Assembly: GCF_021442325.1 (NCBI RefSeq)
Contig: NZ_CP087879.1
Coordinates: forward strand, 1 to 64,000
Reading direction: 5' to 3'
DNA length: 64,000 nucleotides
From: Agromyces marinus
GTDB lineage: Bacteria; Actinomycetota; Actinomycetes; Actinomycetales; Microbacteriaceae
Shown: positions 27,232 to 36,594 of the stretch, piece after piece
Layout of the letters: each line of letters opens with the position of its first letter
Numbering within the stretch: the first letter of the stretch is position 1
Notes under the pieces: generated by a model
What the model was told of the DNA's origin: nothing
Seen by the model: the letters and a program-made list of their open reading frames with translations, nothing else
The model's database searches: none
Position numbers and translations under genes: made by a program

Positions 27232-28622
27232 CCGTCGATCACCAGCCTCGGGTGGTTGCGCACCGTGTCGGAGAGTCGGAGCAGCAGGGCCACGATGATC
27301 CAGTTCGCCACGAGCGACGAACCACCGGCCGCGAGGAACGGCGTGGTGAGCCCGGTCAGGGGGATCACGCGCATGACCCCGCCGACCACGATGAAGACCT
27401 GCAGCGCCAGCACGAACGACAGGCCCACGCCGAGCAGCTTGCCGAAGTCGTCCTGGCCGGCGAAGCCGATGCGGAACCCGCGTGCGACGAAGAGCACGTA
27501 GAGCGCGAAGATCGCGAACAGTCCGGCGAGGCCGAGCTCCTCGCCGAGGCTCGCGATGATGTAGTCGGACTGCGGGACGGGTGTAAGGTCGGGGCGGCCC
27601 TGGCCGAGGCCCGTGCCGATGAGCCCGCCGTTCGCGAGACCGAACAGGCCCTGGACGAGCTGGAACGACCCGCCCTGCGCCTCGTACACCGCCGGGTCGA
27701 ACGGGTCGAGCCAGTTGCGGAACCGGTTGCCGACGTAGTCGAGGGTCTGGCTCGCGATGATGGCGCCTGCGAAGAACAGGCTCAGTCCGAGCACCACCCA
27801 CGAGAGCCGGCTCGTCGCGACGTACAGCATCACGAGGAAGAGCCCGAAGTACAGCAGCGCCGTGCCGAGGTCGCGCTGGAAGACGATGACCGCCATCGAC
27901 AGGGCCCAGACGACCAGGAGCGGTCCGAGGTCGCGCCCCCGCGGGAAGCGCATCCCGAGGAACTTGCGCCCGACCATCGACAGCGAGTCGCGGTTGCGCA
28001 CGAGGTAGCCCGCGAAGAAGACGGCGAGGGCGATCTTGGCGATCTCGCCCGGCTGGAAGGTGGCGATGTCGCCGATCCCGATCCAGACGCGCGCGCCCCC
28101 GCGGGTCTGGCCGAGGCCCGGGACGAGCGGCAGCAGCAGCAGCACGATCGCGACGAGCCCGGACAGGTAGGTGTACCGGAACAGCGTGCGGTGGTTCCGG
28201 AGCAGCAGGATCGTGGCGATCGCCGCGATGATCGCGATGGCGCTCCAGACGATCTGCCGGACGGACGCGCTCTCCCATCCCGAGTCGCCGAAGGCGATGT
28301 CGATGCGGTAGATCTCGGCGATGCCGATGCCGTTGAGCACCGTGGCGATCGGCAGCAGGAACGGGTCGGCGTCGCGTGCGACGAAGCGCATCGCGATGTG
28401 CAGGCCGATCACGAGCACCGACAGGCCGGCCCCGAGGAGGACCAGCTGCGTGTCGACGCGGCCGAGCGCGCCCAGCTGGACGAGCACGATCGCCCCGGCG
28501 TTGATCACGCACGCGACGATGAGCAGCCCGAGTTCGAGGTTGCGCAGCTTCTGCGGCATCCGGATGCGTCGCACCGACGCCGTGGCCGAAGGAGGCTGGG
28601 TGGTCGCGTTGCGGTCAGTCAA
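27228..28622 (-). CDS. rodA: SEDS-family peptidoglycan polymerase RodA/FtsW
   Basis: SEDS proteins polymerise lipid II glycan strands. The 464-residue protein has about 12 membrane helices, including LGLLIVACVINAGAIVLVQL and the conserved region FFAGYLVRNRD, with FQRDLGTALLYFG carrying the catalytic-site Asp. It lacks a signal peptide. In the kinase operon the SEDS protein pairs with PbpA, so RodA is the likelier name than FtsW. The start overlaps the pstP end by 8 bp. Confidence 0.94.
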   Translation of the reverse strand: MTDRNATTQPPSATASVRRIRMPQKLRNLELGLLIVACVINAGAIVLVQLGALGRVDTQLVLLGAGLSVLVIGLHIAMRFVARDADPFLLPIATVLNGIGIAEIYRIDIAFGDSGWESASVRQIVWSAIAIIAAIATILLLRNHRTLFRYTYLSGLVAIVLLLLPLVPGLGQTRGGARVWIGIGDIATFQPGEIAKIALAVFFAGYLVRNRDSLSMVGRKFLGMRFPRGRDLGPLLVVWALSMAVIVFQRDLGTALLYFGLFLVMLYVATSRLSWVVLGLSLFFAGAIIASQTLDYVGNRFRNWLDPFDPAVYEAQGGSFQLVQGLFGLANGGLIGTGLGQGRPDLTPVPQSDYIIASLGEELGLAGLFAIFALYVLFVARGFRIGFAGQDDFGKLLGVGLSFVLALQVFIVVGGVMRVIPLTGLTTPFLAAGGSSLVANWIIVALLLRLSDTVRNHPRLVIDG

Positions 28623-29844
28623 CGGACTCCTCCAATCGGTTCACGATCCGGAACGCCTCGTCGAGGGTGCCGGCGGTGATGGTCTGCTCGACGCGCTCCT
28701 GGTCGTAGGTCTTGAGGTCGGCGATGTCGACGGATGTCTCGGAGTGGAGCTCGTGCAGCGAGATGGGGCCGAGGTTCTGCTGGATGCCCTGGTAGATCGC
28801 CACCCGACCGTTGTACTCGCCGACGTAGTACCGCGTCTGGGTCCACTGGTAGGCCAGCGCGAACGCGGTCACGATGGCCGCGACGAACAGCGTGATCCAG
28901 ACGCCCCAGACGATCTTGCGGCGGCGACGGCGGCGCTCGTCCTCTTCGATGAGTTCGTCGAAGAACTCGGCCGAGTCCGGTTCGAAGTGGGTCTCCTGCA
29001 CGGGGTGCGGGCGGAACGGTGCGAGGAAGATCCCCCCGCGACGCGAGGGCTCGGGTGTGCCGAAGGCGAGCGGGGCGGCGGCGGAGCCGACGATGAGCGG
29101 CGGCGTCTCCGGGGCGGGCGGGTCGCCGATGTCGACCAGGACGACCGTGACGTTGTCCGGCGCCCCGCCGTCGAGTGAGGCCTTCACGAGCCGGTCCGCG
29201 ACCTGCTTCGCGCCCGCGTCGGAGGCCAGCATGTCGTGGATCTCGTCGAACGGGACGACGCCGGAGAGTCCGTCCGAGCACAGCATCCACCGGTCGCCGG
29301 GGTGCGTGTCGATGACCAGCGTGTCGATCTCGGGGGAGGCCTCGACGTCGCCGAGCACGCGCATGAGGACGGATCGCCGGGGGTGGACCATCGCCTCCTC
29401 GGCCGTGATGCGGCCGGCGTCGACGAGTCGCTGGACGAACGTGTGGTCGGTCGAGACCTGGCTGAGCTCGCCGCCGCGGAGCAGGTACACGCGCGAGTCG
29501 CCGATGTGCGCGATCACGACGCGGTCCTGCTGGACGATCATCGCGCTGGTCGTCGTGCCCATGCCGGTGAGCTCGGAGTGCTCGGCGACCGTCTCCTCGA
29601 GCCGTCGGTTGGCGGCGAGCAGCGCCGACTCCAGAGCGGATGCCGCGTCGACCGCCGAGTCGTAGGCCGCGTCGGCCTCGGCGATGCGGCGGGTCGCGAT
29701 CGCACTCGCCACGTCTCCGCCGGCGTGGCCGCCCATGCCGTCGGCGACGAGGAACAGCCGCCGCCCCGCGTACCCGGAGTCCTGGTTGTTCGACCGGACC
29801 CGGCCGACGTGCGAGACCGCTGCGCTCGCCTTGACGTTCGCCAT
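28615..29844 (-). CDS. pstP: PP2C phosphatase PstP
   Basis: PstP is the membrane-anchored Ser/Thr phosphatase that reverses PknA/PknB phosphorylation. The 409-residue protein has all PP2C metal motifs (LVADGMGGHAGGD, AHIGDSRVYLLR, LCSDGLSGVV, DNVTVVLVD), then a membrane helix (WITLFVAAIVTAFALAYQW) and a small extracellular domain. Note its close parallel with the island-borne PP2C at 11934-12689, which is soluble and only distantly similar. It follows fhaB by 3 bp. Confidence 0.95.
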   Translation of the reverse strand: MANVKASAAVSHVGRVRSNNQDSGYAGRRLFLVADGMGGHAGGDVASAIATRRIAEADAAYDSAVDAASALESALLAANRRLEETVAEHSELTGMGTTTSAMIVQQDRVVIAHIGDSRVYLLRGGELSQVSTDHTFVQRLVDAGRITAEEAMVHPRRSVLMRVLGDVEASPEIDTLVIDTHPGDRWMLCSDGLSGVVPFDEIHDMLASDAGAKQVADRLVKASLDGGAPDNVTVVLVDIGDPPAPETPPLIVGSAAAPLAFGTPEPSRRGGIFLAPFRPHPVQETHFEPDSAEFFDELIEEDERRRRRRKIVWGVWITLFVAAIVTAFALAYQWTQTRYYVGEYNGRVAIYQGIQQNLGPISLHELHSETSVDIADLKTYDQERVEQTITAGTLDEAFRIVNRLEESVD

Positions 29845-29847
29845 GGG

Positions 29848-30369
29848 CTACCGCCGCAGCTCGAACGTCGTCGCTCCGACCTTGACGGTGGCTCCGAGCG
29901 GGATGGAGGTGGGCACGGTGACTCGGGAGCCGTTGAGGAACGTGCCGTTGGTGGAGTCGAGGTCCTGGATCATCCAGGTGCCGTTCCAGAGCATGAGGCG
30001 GGCGTGGTGGGTCGAGGTGTAGTCGTCCCGGATGATGATCGCCGAATCGGCCGACCGGCCGATCGTGATCTCGTCGCGCCCGAGCGGGAACTCAGCGCCG
30101 GCCTTCGCGCCCGACGTGATGACCAGGCGCGAGGCGTTCTCGGCCGTGGCATCCTCGCCGCTCCCCGAGCCCGGTGCGGGTGACGCGGCCGGGGTCGGCG
30201 CACCCGCGCCCGCGGCCCCGCCGGCCGACGCGCCGGCCGGCTCGGCCTGGAGCTTGCGCACGCGCTGGCCGAAGAGGTCGCTGCGCAGGGCGTAGACGAT
30301 CGAGAACACGAACACCCACATGAGCACGAGGAAGCCCAGCTGCAGGACGAGCAGCGTCAGTTCACTCAT
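29848..30369 (-). CDS. fhaB: FHA domain protein FhaB (FipA)
   Basis: A 173-residue protein: an N-terminal membrane helix (LVLQLGFLVLMWVFVFSIVY), an Ala/Gly/Pro linker, and a C-terminal FHA domain with GRDEITIGRSADSAI, THHARL and STNGTFLNG, the phosphothreonine-binding loops. FhaB links kinase signalling to cell division in mycobacteria. ATG 30369 overlaps the fhaA stop by ATGA. Confidence 0.93.
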   Translation of the reverse strand: MSELTLLVLQLGFLVLMWVFVFSIVYALRSDLFGQRVRKLQAEPAGASAGGAAGAGAPTPAASPAPGSGSGEDATAENASRLVITSGAKAGAEFPLGRDEITIGRSADSAIIIRDDYTSTHHARLMLWNGTWMIQDLDSTNGTFLNGSRVTVPTSIPLGATVKVGATTFELRR

Positions 30370-31100
30370 CGCCCGGCCCCCGGGTACCCGTCGCGCGGCG
30401 AACCGGCGCGGCGATTGACGGCGGTGTCGGTCGGGTCGGCTTGGGCGAGCACCCGGAACACGATACGCGAGCGGCCGATGGTGATCACCGAGTCGGGCTC
30501 GAGGACGGAGTCCTTGACCGGCGACCCGTCGAGTTCGGTGCCGTTGGTCGACCCGAGGTCGCGGACGCGGGCGCGCTGGCCGTCCCACTGGACCTCGGCG
30601 TGCCGGCGGGACGCACCGGAGTCGTCGAGGGTCAGGTCGGCCTCGCTGCCGCGGCCGATGACCGTGCGGCCCTTCAGGATGGGATGCCGCCGGCCGGCGA
30701 CGTCGAGTACCGGCGTCCAGGCGACGCGGCCCTTGACGTTGTGGGAGTCGATCTGGACGAGGCCCTCCGACAACGCGGGGTCGGCGTGCAGGTCGATCTG
30801 GATGCCGCCCGCGAACTGGAAGTGCTGGCTCGCCGCGTGCTTCTGCACCAGATCGACGAGTTCGTCGATGAGGGCCGGGCCGAGCGCGGTCATCCGCTGG
30901 TGGTCGGCAGCCGACATCCGCACCGTGAACCGGTTCGGCACCAGCACGCGGTCGCGCGAGACGACCGCGGCCTTCGTGTCGATCTCGCGCTTGAGCGCGG
31001 CCGTGATCTCGACCGGCTGCAGCCCCGAGCGGAAGGTCTTCGCGAACGCGCCGTTCACGACGCGCTCGAGACCCTTCTCGAAGTTGTCCAGTAGGCCCAC
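30366..31100 (-). CDS. fhaA: FHA domain protein FhaA
   Basis: A 244-residue cytoplasmic protein with the DUF3662 domain at the N-terminus (LLDNFEKGLERVVNGAFAK) and an FHA domain at the C-terminus (GRTVIGRGSEADL, SRRHAEVQW, STNGTELDG). FhaA binds phosphorylated MurJ/MviN pseudokinase in mycobacteria. The proline-rich linker of mycobacterial FhaA is nearly absent, so this version is short. It is the first gene of the operon running to pknB. Confidence 0.93.
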   Translation of the reverse strand: MGLLDNFEKGLERVVNGAFAKTFRSGLQPVEITAALKREIDTKAAVVSRDRVLVPNRFTVRMSAADHQRMTALGPALIDELVDLVQKHAASQHFQFAGGIQIDLHADPALSEGLVQIDSHNVKGRVAWTPVLDVAGRRHPILKGRTVIGRGSEADLTLDDSGASRRHAEVQWDGQRARVRDLGSTNGTELDGSPVKDSVLEPDSVITIGRSRIVFRVLAQADPTDTAVNRRAGSPRDGYPGAGR

Positions 31101-31199
31101 AGGTCTCCCGTCCGGTGCGGTTTCCGCCTCACATGCTAGCCGCAGCCGGTGCCAACCCGCCCGGGGCCGGCGCGCGGCGGCCGCGGCGCCCGGGTTCGA

Positions 31200-33722
31200 T
31201 CAGTCGAACGTCGGCGGCGCGTCCTCGTCGTCGATGTCGAGCGACAGCGTCGGGATCGACGCGGTCAGGAGCGTGCCGTCGGCGCGGCGCGAGCCGCGCA
31301 CGTCCTGCATCGTCGGCGCCCCGACCCGCCGGGCTCCGTGGCCGTCCAGCGGCACGCTGACCGGCGCGCCCCTCGAGACGAGCGCCTCGGTCCCGCGGAC
31401 GTTCAGCGTCAGCGCGGCATCCGCTTCGCCCGATTCGATCTCGAACCGGATCGCGTCCTCGGTCAGGTCGACGCGGACCCGCACCCCGCGGATCGTGAGC
31501 CGGAACGTCAGCCGCCGCCACCCGTCGGGAAGCCGCGGGTCGAACGTGAAGCGGCCCTCGTGATCGCGGAAGCCGCCGAAACCGGACACGAGTCCGGCCC
31601 AGACCCCGCCCGTCGAGGCGACGTGCACGCCGTCGGCGGCGTTGTGGTGCAGGTCGGCGAGGTCGACGAACAGGGCCGAGCGGAAGTAGCGCAGGGCGAG
31701 CTCGTGGTAGCCGACCTCGGAGGCGATGATCGACTGCACGACGGCCGACAGCGTCGAGTCGCCCGTCGTGAGCGGGTCGTAGTACTCGAAGTCGGCGAGC
31801 TTCTCCTCGGTGGAGAACCGGTGGCCCTGCAGGTACAGCGCGAGCACCACATCCGCCTGCTTCAGCACCTGGAAGCGGTAGATCACGAGCGGGTGGTAGT
31901 GCAGGAGCAGCGGCATCCGGTGGTCGGGGGTGTGCTCGAGGTCCCACAGCTCCTTCTCGAGGAACGCGGCATCCTGCGGGTGCACGCCGAGCTTGTCGTC
32001 GAACGGGATGTGCATGTGCGCCGCCGCGCGGCGCCACCCGGCGACCTCGGCTGGCGTGACCCCGAGGCGTTCGACGAGGCGCTTGTGCGCATCCGGCTCG
32101 TGCACCTGGAGCCCGTCGACGGCGGCTGCCGCGGCCGCGAGGTTCGCACGCGCCATGACGTTCGTATAGAGGTTGTCGTTGACGACGGTCGTGTACTCGT
32201 CGGGGCCGGTCACCCCATGGATGTGGAAGACGTCGTCGGTGTTCGTGCGCCAGAAGCCGAGGTCCTCCCACATGCGGGCGGTCTCGACGAGGACGTCGAT
32301 CGCGCCCCGGGCGAGGAAGTCCTCGTCTCCGGTGGCGCCGACGTACTGGCAGAGCGCATAGGCGACGTCGGCATCGATGTGGTACTGCGCCGTCCCGGCG
32401 GCGTAGTACGCGCTCGACTCCTGGCCGTTGATGGTCCGCCACGGGAACAGCGCCCCGCGCTGGTTCAACTCGAGCGCGCGCGCGCGGGCGGGCTCCAGCA
32501 TCCGCTGCCGGAAGCGCAGGACGTTCCTCGCGACGTTCGGGGCCGTGTAGGTGAGGAACGGCATGACGTAGATCTCGGAATCCCAGAAGTAGTGCCCGCC
32601 GTACCCGGAGCCCGAGACGCCCTTCGCGGCGACGCCGCCGCCGTCGGTGCGTGCGGTCGCCTGCACGAGCTGGAACAGGTTCCACCTGATCGCCTGCTGC
32701 AGTTCCGGCTGGCCCTCGACCTCGACATCCGACCGGGCCCAGAAGTCCTCCAGCCAGGAGCGCTGCTGGGCGAACAGCTCGCCGACGCCGACCTCGGCGC
32801 CGCGGTCGAGCGTGCGGTTGCAGCGATCGACCAGTTCGCGCGCCGGGACCTTCCGGGCCGTGTGGTAGCTGATGAGCTTCGTGATGCGGATCGGCACGCC
32901 CCGCCGGGCACGGACCTTGTACGTGTGCTTGGCCAGGTCGTCGTCGATCGATCCGGACTCGGCCATCTCGTTGTCGGTCACGACCTGGTGCTGCGCGCCG
33001 ACCGCGAGCGCCATGCCCGAGTTGGTCGTGTGGTAGCCGAGCACGTAGCGGCCGTCGTCGGTGCGCCGCTGCACGCGAGGCTGCAGCACGCGTTCGGTGA
33101 ACGCCTCGGCCTTGCGCGGATCGAACGCGGTCGGCGCCTCGGTGACCCCGCCGCGGTACTCGTCGCGGCCGTCCTGGCGGTTGAGGATCTGGCTCGAGAT
33201 GGTCACCGCGGCATCCGCATCGAGCAGTTCGACCTCGTAGTCGATGACGCCCAGGTGCCGGTCGGTGAAGCTCGCCATCCGGCGACTCGTGATGAGCACG
33301 CGCTTGCCCGACGGGGTGCGCCACTCGGTGCGGCGGCTCAGCACCCCGAGCCGGAAGTCGAGGCGACGCTCGTACCCCATGATCTCGGCCTCGGTGATGA
33401 CGAGCGGCTCGTCGTCGACGTAGAGGCGGATGATCTTGGCATCCGGTGCGTTGATGATCGTCTGGCCGACGCGGGCGAACCCGAACGCCTCCTCGGCGTG
33501 CCGGATGGGCCAGGTCTCGTGGAAGCCGTTGACGAACGTGCCGTGCATGTGGCCGTCACGGCCCTCCTCGACGTTGCCGCGGAGGCCGAGGTAGCCGTTG
33601 CCGACCGCGAACAGCGTCTCGGTGCGGCCCATGTCGTCGACGCCGAACTCGGTCTCGACGAGCGCCCACTCGTCGAGCGGGAACCGGGTGCGGTTCAGCG
33701 GGTCGGTGTCGGCGAACCTCAT
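31200..33722 (-). CDS. Glycoside hydrolase family 65 disaccharide phosphorylase
   Basis: GH65 enzymes phosphorolyse alpha-glucosidic disaccharides such as maltose, trehalose, kojibiose or nigerose to beta-glucose 1-phosphate. The 840-residue protein has the N-terminal beta-sandwich (ETLFAVGNGYLGLRGNVEEG), the (alpha/alpha)6 barrel with the catalytic Glu in HGVTGPDEYTTVVNDN, and a C-terminal beta domain. ATG 33722 overlaps the HAD gene stop by ATGA; the frame extending to 33914 is not used. Substrate specificity cannot be assigned. The partner phosphoglucomutase would convert the product to glucose 6-phosphate. Confidence 0.92.
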   Translation of the reverse strand: MRFADTDPLNRTRFPLDEWALVETEFGVDDMGRTETLFAVGNGYLGLRGNVEEGRDGHMHGTFVNGFHETWPIRHAEEAFGFARVGQTIINAPDAKIIRLYVDDEPLVITEAEIMGYERRLDFRLGVLSRRTEWRTPSGKRVLITSRRMASFTDRHLGVIDYEVELLDADAAVTISSQILNRQDGRDEYRGGVTEAPTAFDPRKAEAFTERVLQPRVQRRTDDGRYVLGYHTTNSGMALAVGAQHQVVTDNEMAESGSIDDDLAKHTYKVRARRGVPIRITKLISYHTARKVPARELVDRCNRTLDRGAEVGVGELFAQQRSWLEDFWARSDVEVEGQPELQQAIRWNLFQLVQATARTDGGGVAAKGVSGSGYGGHYFWDSEIYVMPFLTYTAPNVARNVLRFRQRMLEPARARALELNQRGALFPWRTINGQESSAYYAAGTAQYHIDADVAYALCQYVGATGDEDFLARGAIDVLVETARMWEDLGFWRTNTDDVFHIHGVTGPDEYTTVVNDNLYTNVMARANLAAAAAAVDGLQVHEPDAHKRLVERLGVTPAEVAGWRRAAAHMHIPFDDKLGVHPQDAAFLEKELWDLEHTPDHRMPLLLHYHPLVIYRFQVLKQADVVLALYLQGHRFSTEEKLADFEYYDPLTTGDSTLSAVVQSIIASEVGYHELALRYFRSALFVDLADLHHNAADGVHVASTGGVWAGLVSGFGGFRDHEGRFTFDPRLPDGWRRLTFRLTIRGVRVRVDLTEDAIRFEIESGEADAALTLNVRGTEALVSRGAPVSVPLDGHGARRVGAPTMQDVRGSRRADGTLLTASIPTLSLDIDDEDAPPTFD

Positions 33723-34549
33723 GCGCTGCCCTCCTGCGGACCGGGCCGGCCCGCGACCGCGGGGACCAGTTCGTCGAGCTCGTCCACCACGACATCCGCT
33801 CCGAGTCGGGCGAGGACCTCGCGCCCCACCCCGCGGTCGACGCCGATCACGAGCCCGAACGGGCCGGCGGCGCCGGCGGCGACACCGGACTCGGCGTCCT
33901 CGATCACCGCGCACGCCTCGGTCGGCACGCCGAGCAGTTCCGCGGCGCGGACGAACGTGTCGGGCGCCGGCTTGCCCGGCAGGCCCTCGCGCGCTGCGAC
34001 GATCCCGTCGACGACGACCTCGAACCGGTCGGCGAGCCCGGCGGCCCCGAGCACTCCGGGCGCGTTCTTCGAACTCGACACGACCGCGACCAGGCCGCCG
34101 GCGCGTTCGATCGCGTCGAGCAGCGCGACGCTCGCCGGGTACGGCTGCACGCCCTCCTCGGCCAGGGTCTCGTTGAACGCCGCGTTCTTGCGGTTGCCGA
34201 GCCCGTGCACGGTCTCGGCGGACGGCGGGTCTGCGACGTCGCCCTCGGGCAGGCGGATGCCGCGGCTCGCGAGCAACGACCGGACGCCGTCGTACCGCGG
34301 CTTGCCGTCGATGTGGGCGAAGTAGTCGGCGTCACCGTACGGTGCGGCCCCGCGCGCCGCGAGGAAGGGCGTGAACAGGCGCGCCCACGCGTGCATGTGC
34401 ACGACCGCGGTCGGCGTCAGCACCCCGTCGAGGTCGAACAGCCAGCCGCGGATGCCGCCGAGGTCGACGCTGCGCGGATCGACCGTCGGGGTGGTGGAGG
34501 CGTCGCCGGGCGCCGGCGCGTGTGCGCGCGCGTCGCGGGAGTTGGTCAC
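33719..34549 (-). CDS. Beta-phosphoglucomutase-family HAD hydrolase
   Basis: A 276-residue HAD-superfamily protein with nucleophile motif FDLDGVLTPTAVVH near residues 37-50, motif II Ser in VVSSSKNAPG, motif III Lys in GKPAPDTF and motif IV VIEDAESGVAAG. Coupled to GH65, it most likely isomerises beta-glucose 1-phosphate to glucose 6-phosphate. GTG 34549 is chosen because AAAGGATC precedes it; upstream in-frame codons have no ribosome-binding site. Confidence 0.9.
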   Translation of the reverse strand: MTNSRDARAHAPAPGDASTTPTVDPRSVDLGGIRGWLFDLDGVLTPTAVVHMHAWARLFTPFLAARGAAPYGDADYFAHIDGKPRYDGVRSLLASRGIRLPEGDVADPPSAETVHGLGNRKNAAFNETLAEEGVQPYPASVALLDAIERAGGLVAVVSSSKNAPGVLGAAGLADRFEVVVDGIVAAREGLPGKPAPDTFVRAAELLGVPTEACAVIEDAESGVAAGAAGPFGLVIGVDRGVGREVLARLGADVVVDELDELVPAVAGRPGPQEGSA

Positions 34550-34727
34550 GGGCGATCCTTTCGGGTCTCGGTGGAGTTCGAGTGCGTGTCGGTCGGGCGC
34601 CGGTGCCGTCATGCAAGGCTATGCCCGCAGTCTGGACGAACGCGAGGACGCCGCCCCGGCGATTCGGCCGCGACATCCACCTGTGTTAGTCTCGGTTGGC
34701 TGGTTCGCACCCCGTGCGAAGTGGTAT

Positions 34728-34814
34728 GCGCAAGTGGCGGAATAGGCAGACGCGCACGGTTCAGGTCCGTGTGCCCGTGAGGGCGTGGGGGTTCAACTCC
34801 CCCCTTGCGCACCA
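34728..34814 (+). tRNA. tRNA-Leu (CAG anticodon), CCA encoded
   Basis: Acceptor GCGCAAG (34728-34734) pairs with CTTGCGC (34804-34810); the anticodon stem CACGG/CCGTG encloses TTCAGGT with CAG; a long variable arm (TGCCCGTGAGGGCG) is typical of class II tRNA-Leu. Discriminator A is followed by encoded CCA. Confidence 0.96.
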
Positions 34815-34821
34815 CCAACGA

Positions 34822-34856
34822 GAACGGCTCGCATCCGGAGTGGATGCGGGCCGTTC
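34822..34856 (+). terminator. Terminator after tRNA-Leu
   Basis: GAACGGCTCGCATCC (34822-34836) pairs with GGATGCGGGCCGTTC (34842-34856) with one G-T pair, followed by TCTCATT. Confidence 0.7.
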
Positions 34857-34946
34857 TCTCATTCCGGCGACGCGGTTCGCGTCGGCGGGCTACCCCGCCC
34901 GCTGCTCCCGCCGCTCCTGCGCGTACCGCGGCGCCATCGACTCCAG

Positions 34947-34966
34947 ATGACAGCTATAGCTGTCAT
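34947..34966. promoter_or_regulatory. Perfect 20-bp palindromic operator of hipBA
   Basis: ATGACAGCTATAGCTGTCAT is identical to its own reverse complement. It lies 43 bp upstream of the hipB start in an AT-rich patch, consistent with autorepression by the HipB HTH dimer, the known control mode of hipBA operons. Confidence 0.7.
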
Positions 34967-35009
34967 TTCAGATGGAAATGATATCTTCAGCTTGCAGGGG
35001 AGGTGGATC

Positions 35010-35309
35010 GTGGTCACTCGGACGTCGGCGCGGCGGTCGCGGGCACTGCGCGAGCTCGGCGCGAACATCCGGCGCTGGCGGAAGCTGCAGGGAATGACGG
35101 CGACGAGCCTGGCCGAGCGCGCGTTCATCACCCGGGAGACCCTCCGCGCGATCGAGCAGGGCACTGGTTCACCCCGACTGGATTCGGTCATGTCGGTGCT
35201 GATCGTCCTCGGTATCGCCGACACCGTCGTGGCCGCTGCCGACCCGTACACCAGCGAGGCCGGCCGGGTCCGCATCGACGCGATCCTGGAATCCGGTGGT
35301 GAGGTGTGA
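35010..35309 (+). CDS. HipB-type XRE-family antitoxin/regulator
   Basis: A 99-residue protein with a Cro/C1-type helix-turn-helix: LRELGANIRRWRKLQGMTAT, SLAERAFITRETLRAIEQGT near residues 10-50. HipB neutralises HipA and represses the operon. GTG 35010 follows GGGGAGG with good spacing; upstream in-frame ATG 34950 lies inside the palindromic operator and is unlikely. It overlaps hipA by GTGA. Confidence 0.88.
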   Translation: MVTRTSARRSRALRELGANIRRWRKLQGMTATSLAERAFITRETLRAIEQGTGSPRLDSVMSVLIVLGIADTVVAAADPYTSEAGRVRIDAILESGGEV

Positions 35310-36580
35310 GCGAGATCGAAGTCCACGTCGACGGCCTCGACGCCGAGCCTGTTCTCGCGGGCAGGCTGCGCCCGTCCTACACCGGCGCTCGGACGCTCGC
35401 AGGTTCGTCGTTCCAATACGACACCGGCTACCTCGCTCATGGGCGCGCATACGCGATCAGCCCGGAGCTCCCTCTCGTGACGGGGCGAGTGTTCACGGGG
35501 GAGGACCGCGCGATGTTCGGCGCCTTCACCGATGCCGCACCGGATGAGTGGGGCCAGAAGATCATTCAGGCCAACCATGCCCGCAAGCTTCAGCGTGACC
35601 CGTCGCTTCCCCGCAAGCTCGGCGCGTTCGACTTCCTGCTCGGCGTCTCGGACCACACCAGGATGGGCGCGCTCCGGTTCCGACCAGCCGATGAGCCGAG
35701 CGGGTGGCTCGCGGAGGACTCCGGCGTGGCGAACATGCGCGATCTGAGCCGCGTGTTGGACGTCGCGCGCCGATATGAAACGAACGAAGCCAGCGACGAC
35801 GACATCGCCTATCTCTCCGACATCGCCACGAGCCCGGGCGGCGCACGCCCGAAGGCGAACGTGATCGATCGAGACGGGCACTTGGCCATCGCGAAGCTGC
35901 CGCACTCCAAGGACGGGCCGTTCGATGTCGAGGCGTGGGAGGCGCTCGCACTGAGGACGGCGACGAGGTCCGGGCTGAACGCCGCCCAGGCCGAGCTCGT
36001 ACCCGCGAGCGCGCACCGGTCGATCCTGGTCTCCCGCCGTTTCGACCGCGAGGCCGACGGGCGTCGGATCGGGTACATCTCGGCAGCGACCGCGCTCGGG
36101 GTCGCCGAGCACGGCGGGCGCACGGAGACCTACGAGGACCTCGCCGAGACGATCTCCGAACTCAGCTCCGATCCGGCCGCCGACCTGCGCGAACTGTTCG
36201 GCCGGATCACGCTCAACGTGCTCGTGAACAACGTCGATGACCACTGGCGGAACCACGGGTTCCTGCGCACCGAGGACGGATGGCGCCTCGCGCCGGCGTT
36301 CGACGTGAACCCGTCGCGGATCCGCGGGGTGATCAGCTCCACGCCGATCAGCGCCGCCGACGACCCCAGGCAGCGCGACCTGCGCAACCTCATGGCCACC
36401 GCCGGCGCGTACGGATTGCGCGAGGCAGACGCTGCCGCGATCCTTCGAGCCGTAGGGGACCACGTCGCCGAGTGGAGGCACACGGCCGCGGACCTGGGCA
36501 TCCCGGATTCCCAGGTCGCCGAACTGGCGAGCGCGTTCGATGCTGACCAGCTCGAGTACGCGATGGGCGCCTCGGACTGA
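35306..36580 (+). CDS. HipA-type Ser/Thr kinase toxin
   Basis: HipA toxins phosphorylate glutamyl-tRNA synthetase or related targets and induce dormancy. The 424-residue full-length protein has the N-subdomain, the phosphate-binding loop SPGGARPKANV near residues 183-193, the catalytic motif NNVDDHWRNHGFL near 308-320 and the metal-binding Asp in LAPAFDVNPS near 328-337. All key residues look intact, so the toxin is probably active. The pair is a small accessory module next to tRNA-Leu. Confidence 0.9.
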   Translation: MSEIEVHVDGLDAEPVLAGRLRPSYTGARTLAGSSFQYDTGYLAHGRAYAISPELPLVTGRVFTGEDRAMFGAFTDAAPDEWGQKIIQANHARKLQRDPSLPRKLGAFDFLLGVSDHTRMGALRFRPADEPSGWLAEDSGVANMRDLSRVLDVARRYETNEASDDDIAYLSDIATSPGGARPKANVIDRDGHLAIAKLPHSKDGPFDVEAWEALALRTATRSGLNAAQAELVPASAHRSILVSRRFDREADGRRIGYISAATALGVAEHGGRTETYEDLAETISELSSDPAADLRELFGRITLNVLVNNVDDHWRNHGFLRTEDGWRLAPAFDVNPSRIRGVISSTPISAADDPRQRDLRNLMATAGAYGLREADAAAILRAVGDHVAEWRHTAADLGIPDSQVAELASAFDADQLEYAMGASD

Positions 36581-36594
36581 CGGGCTCCGCCCGG

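Noticed and set aside
31149..34325. 1058-codon open frame on the plus strand opposite GH65 and the HAD gene
   Set aside because: Composition typical of third-position GC shadow; the minus-strand GH65 and HAD proteins have clear family motifs.
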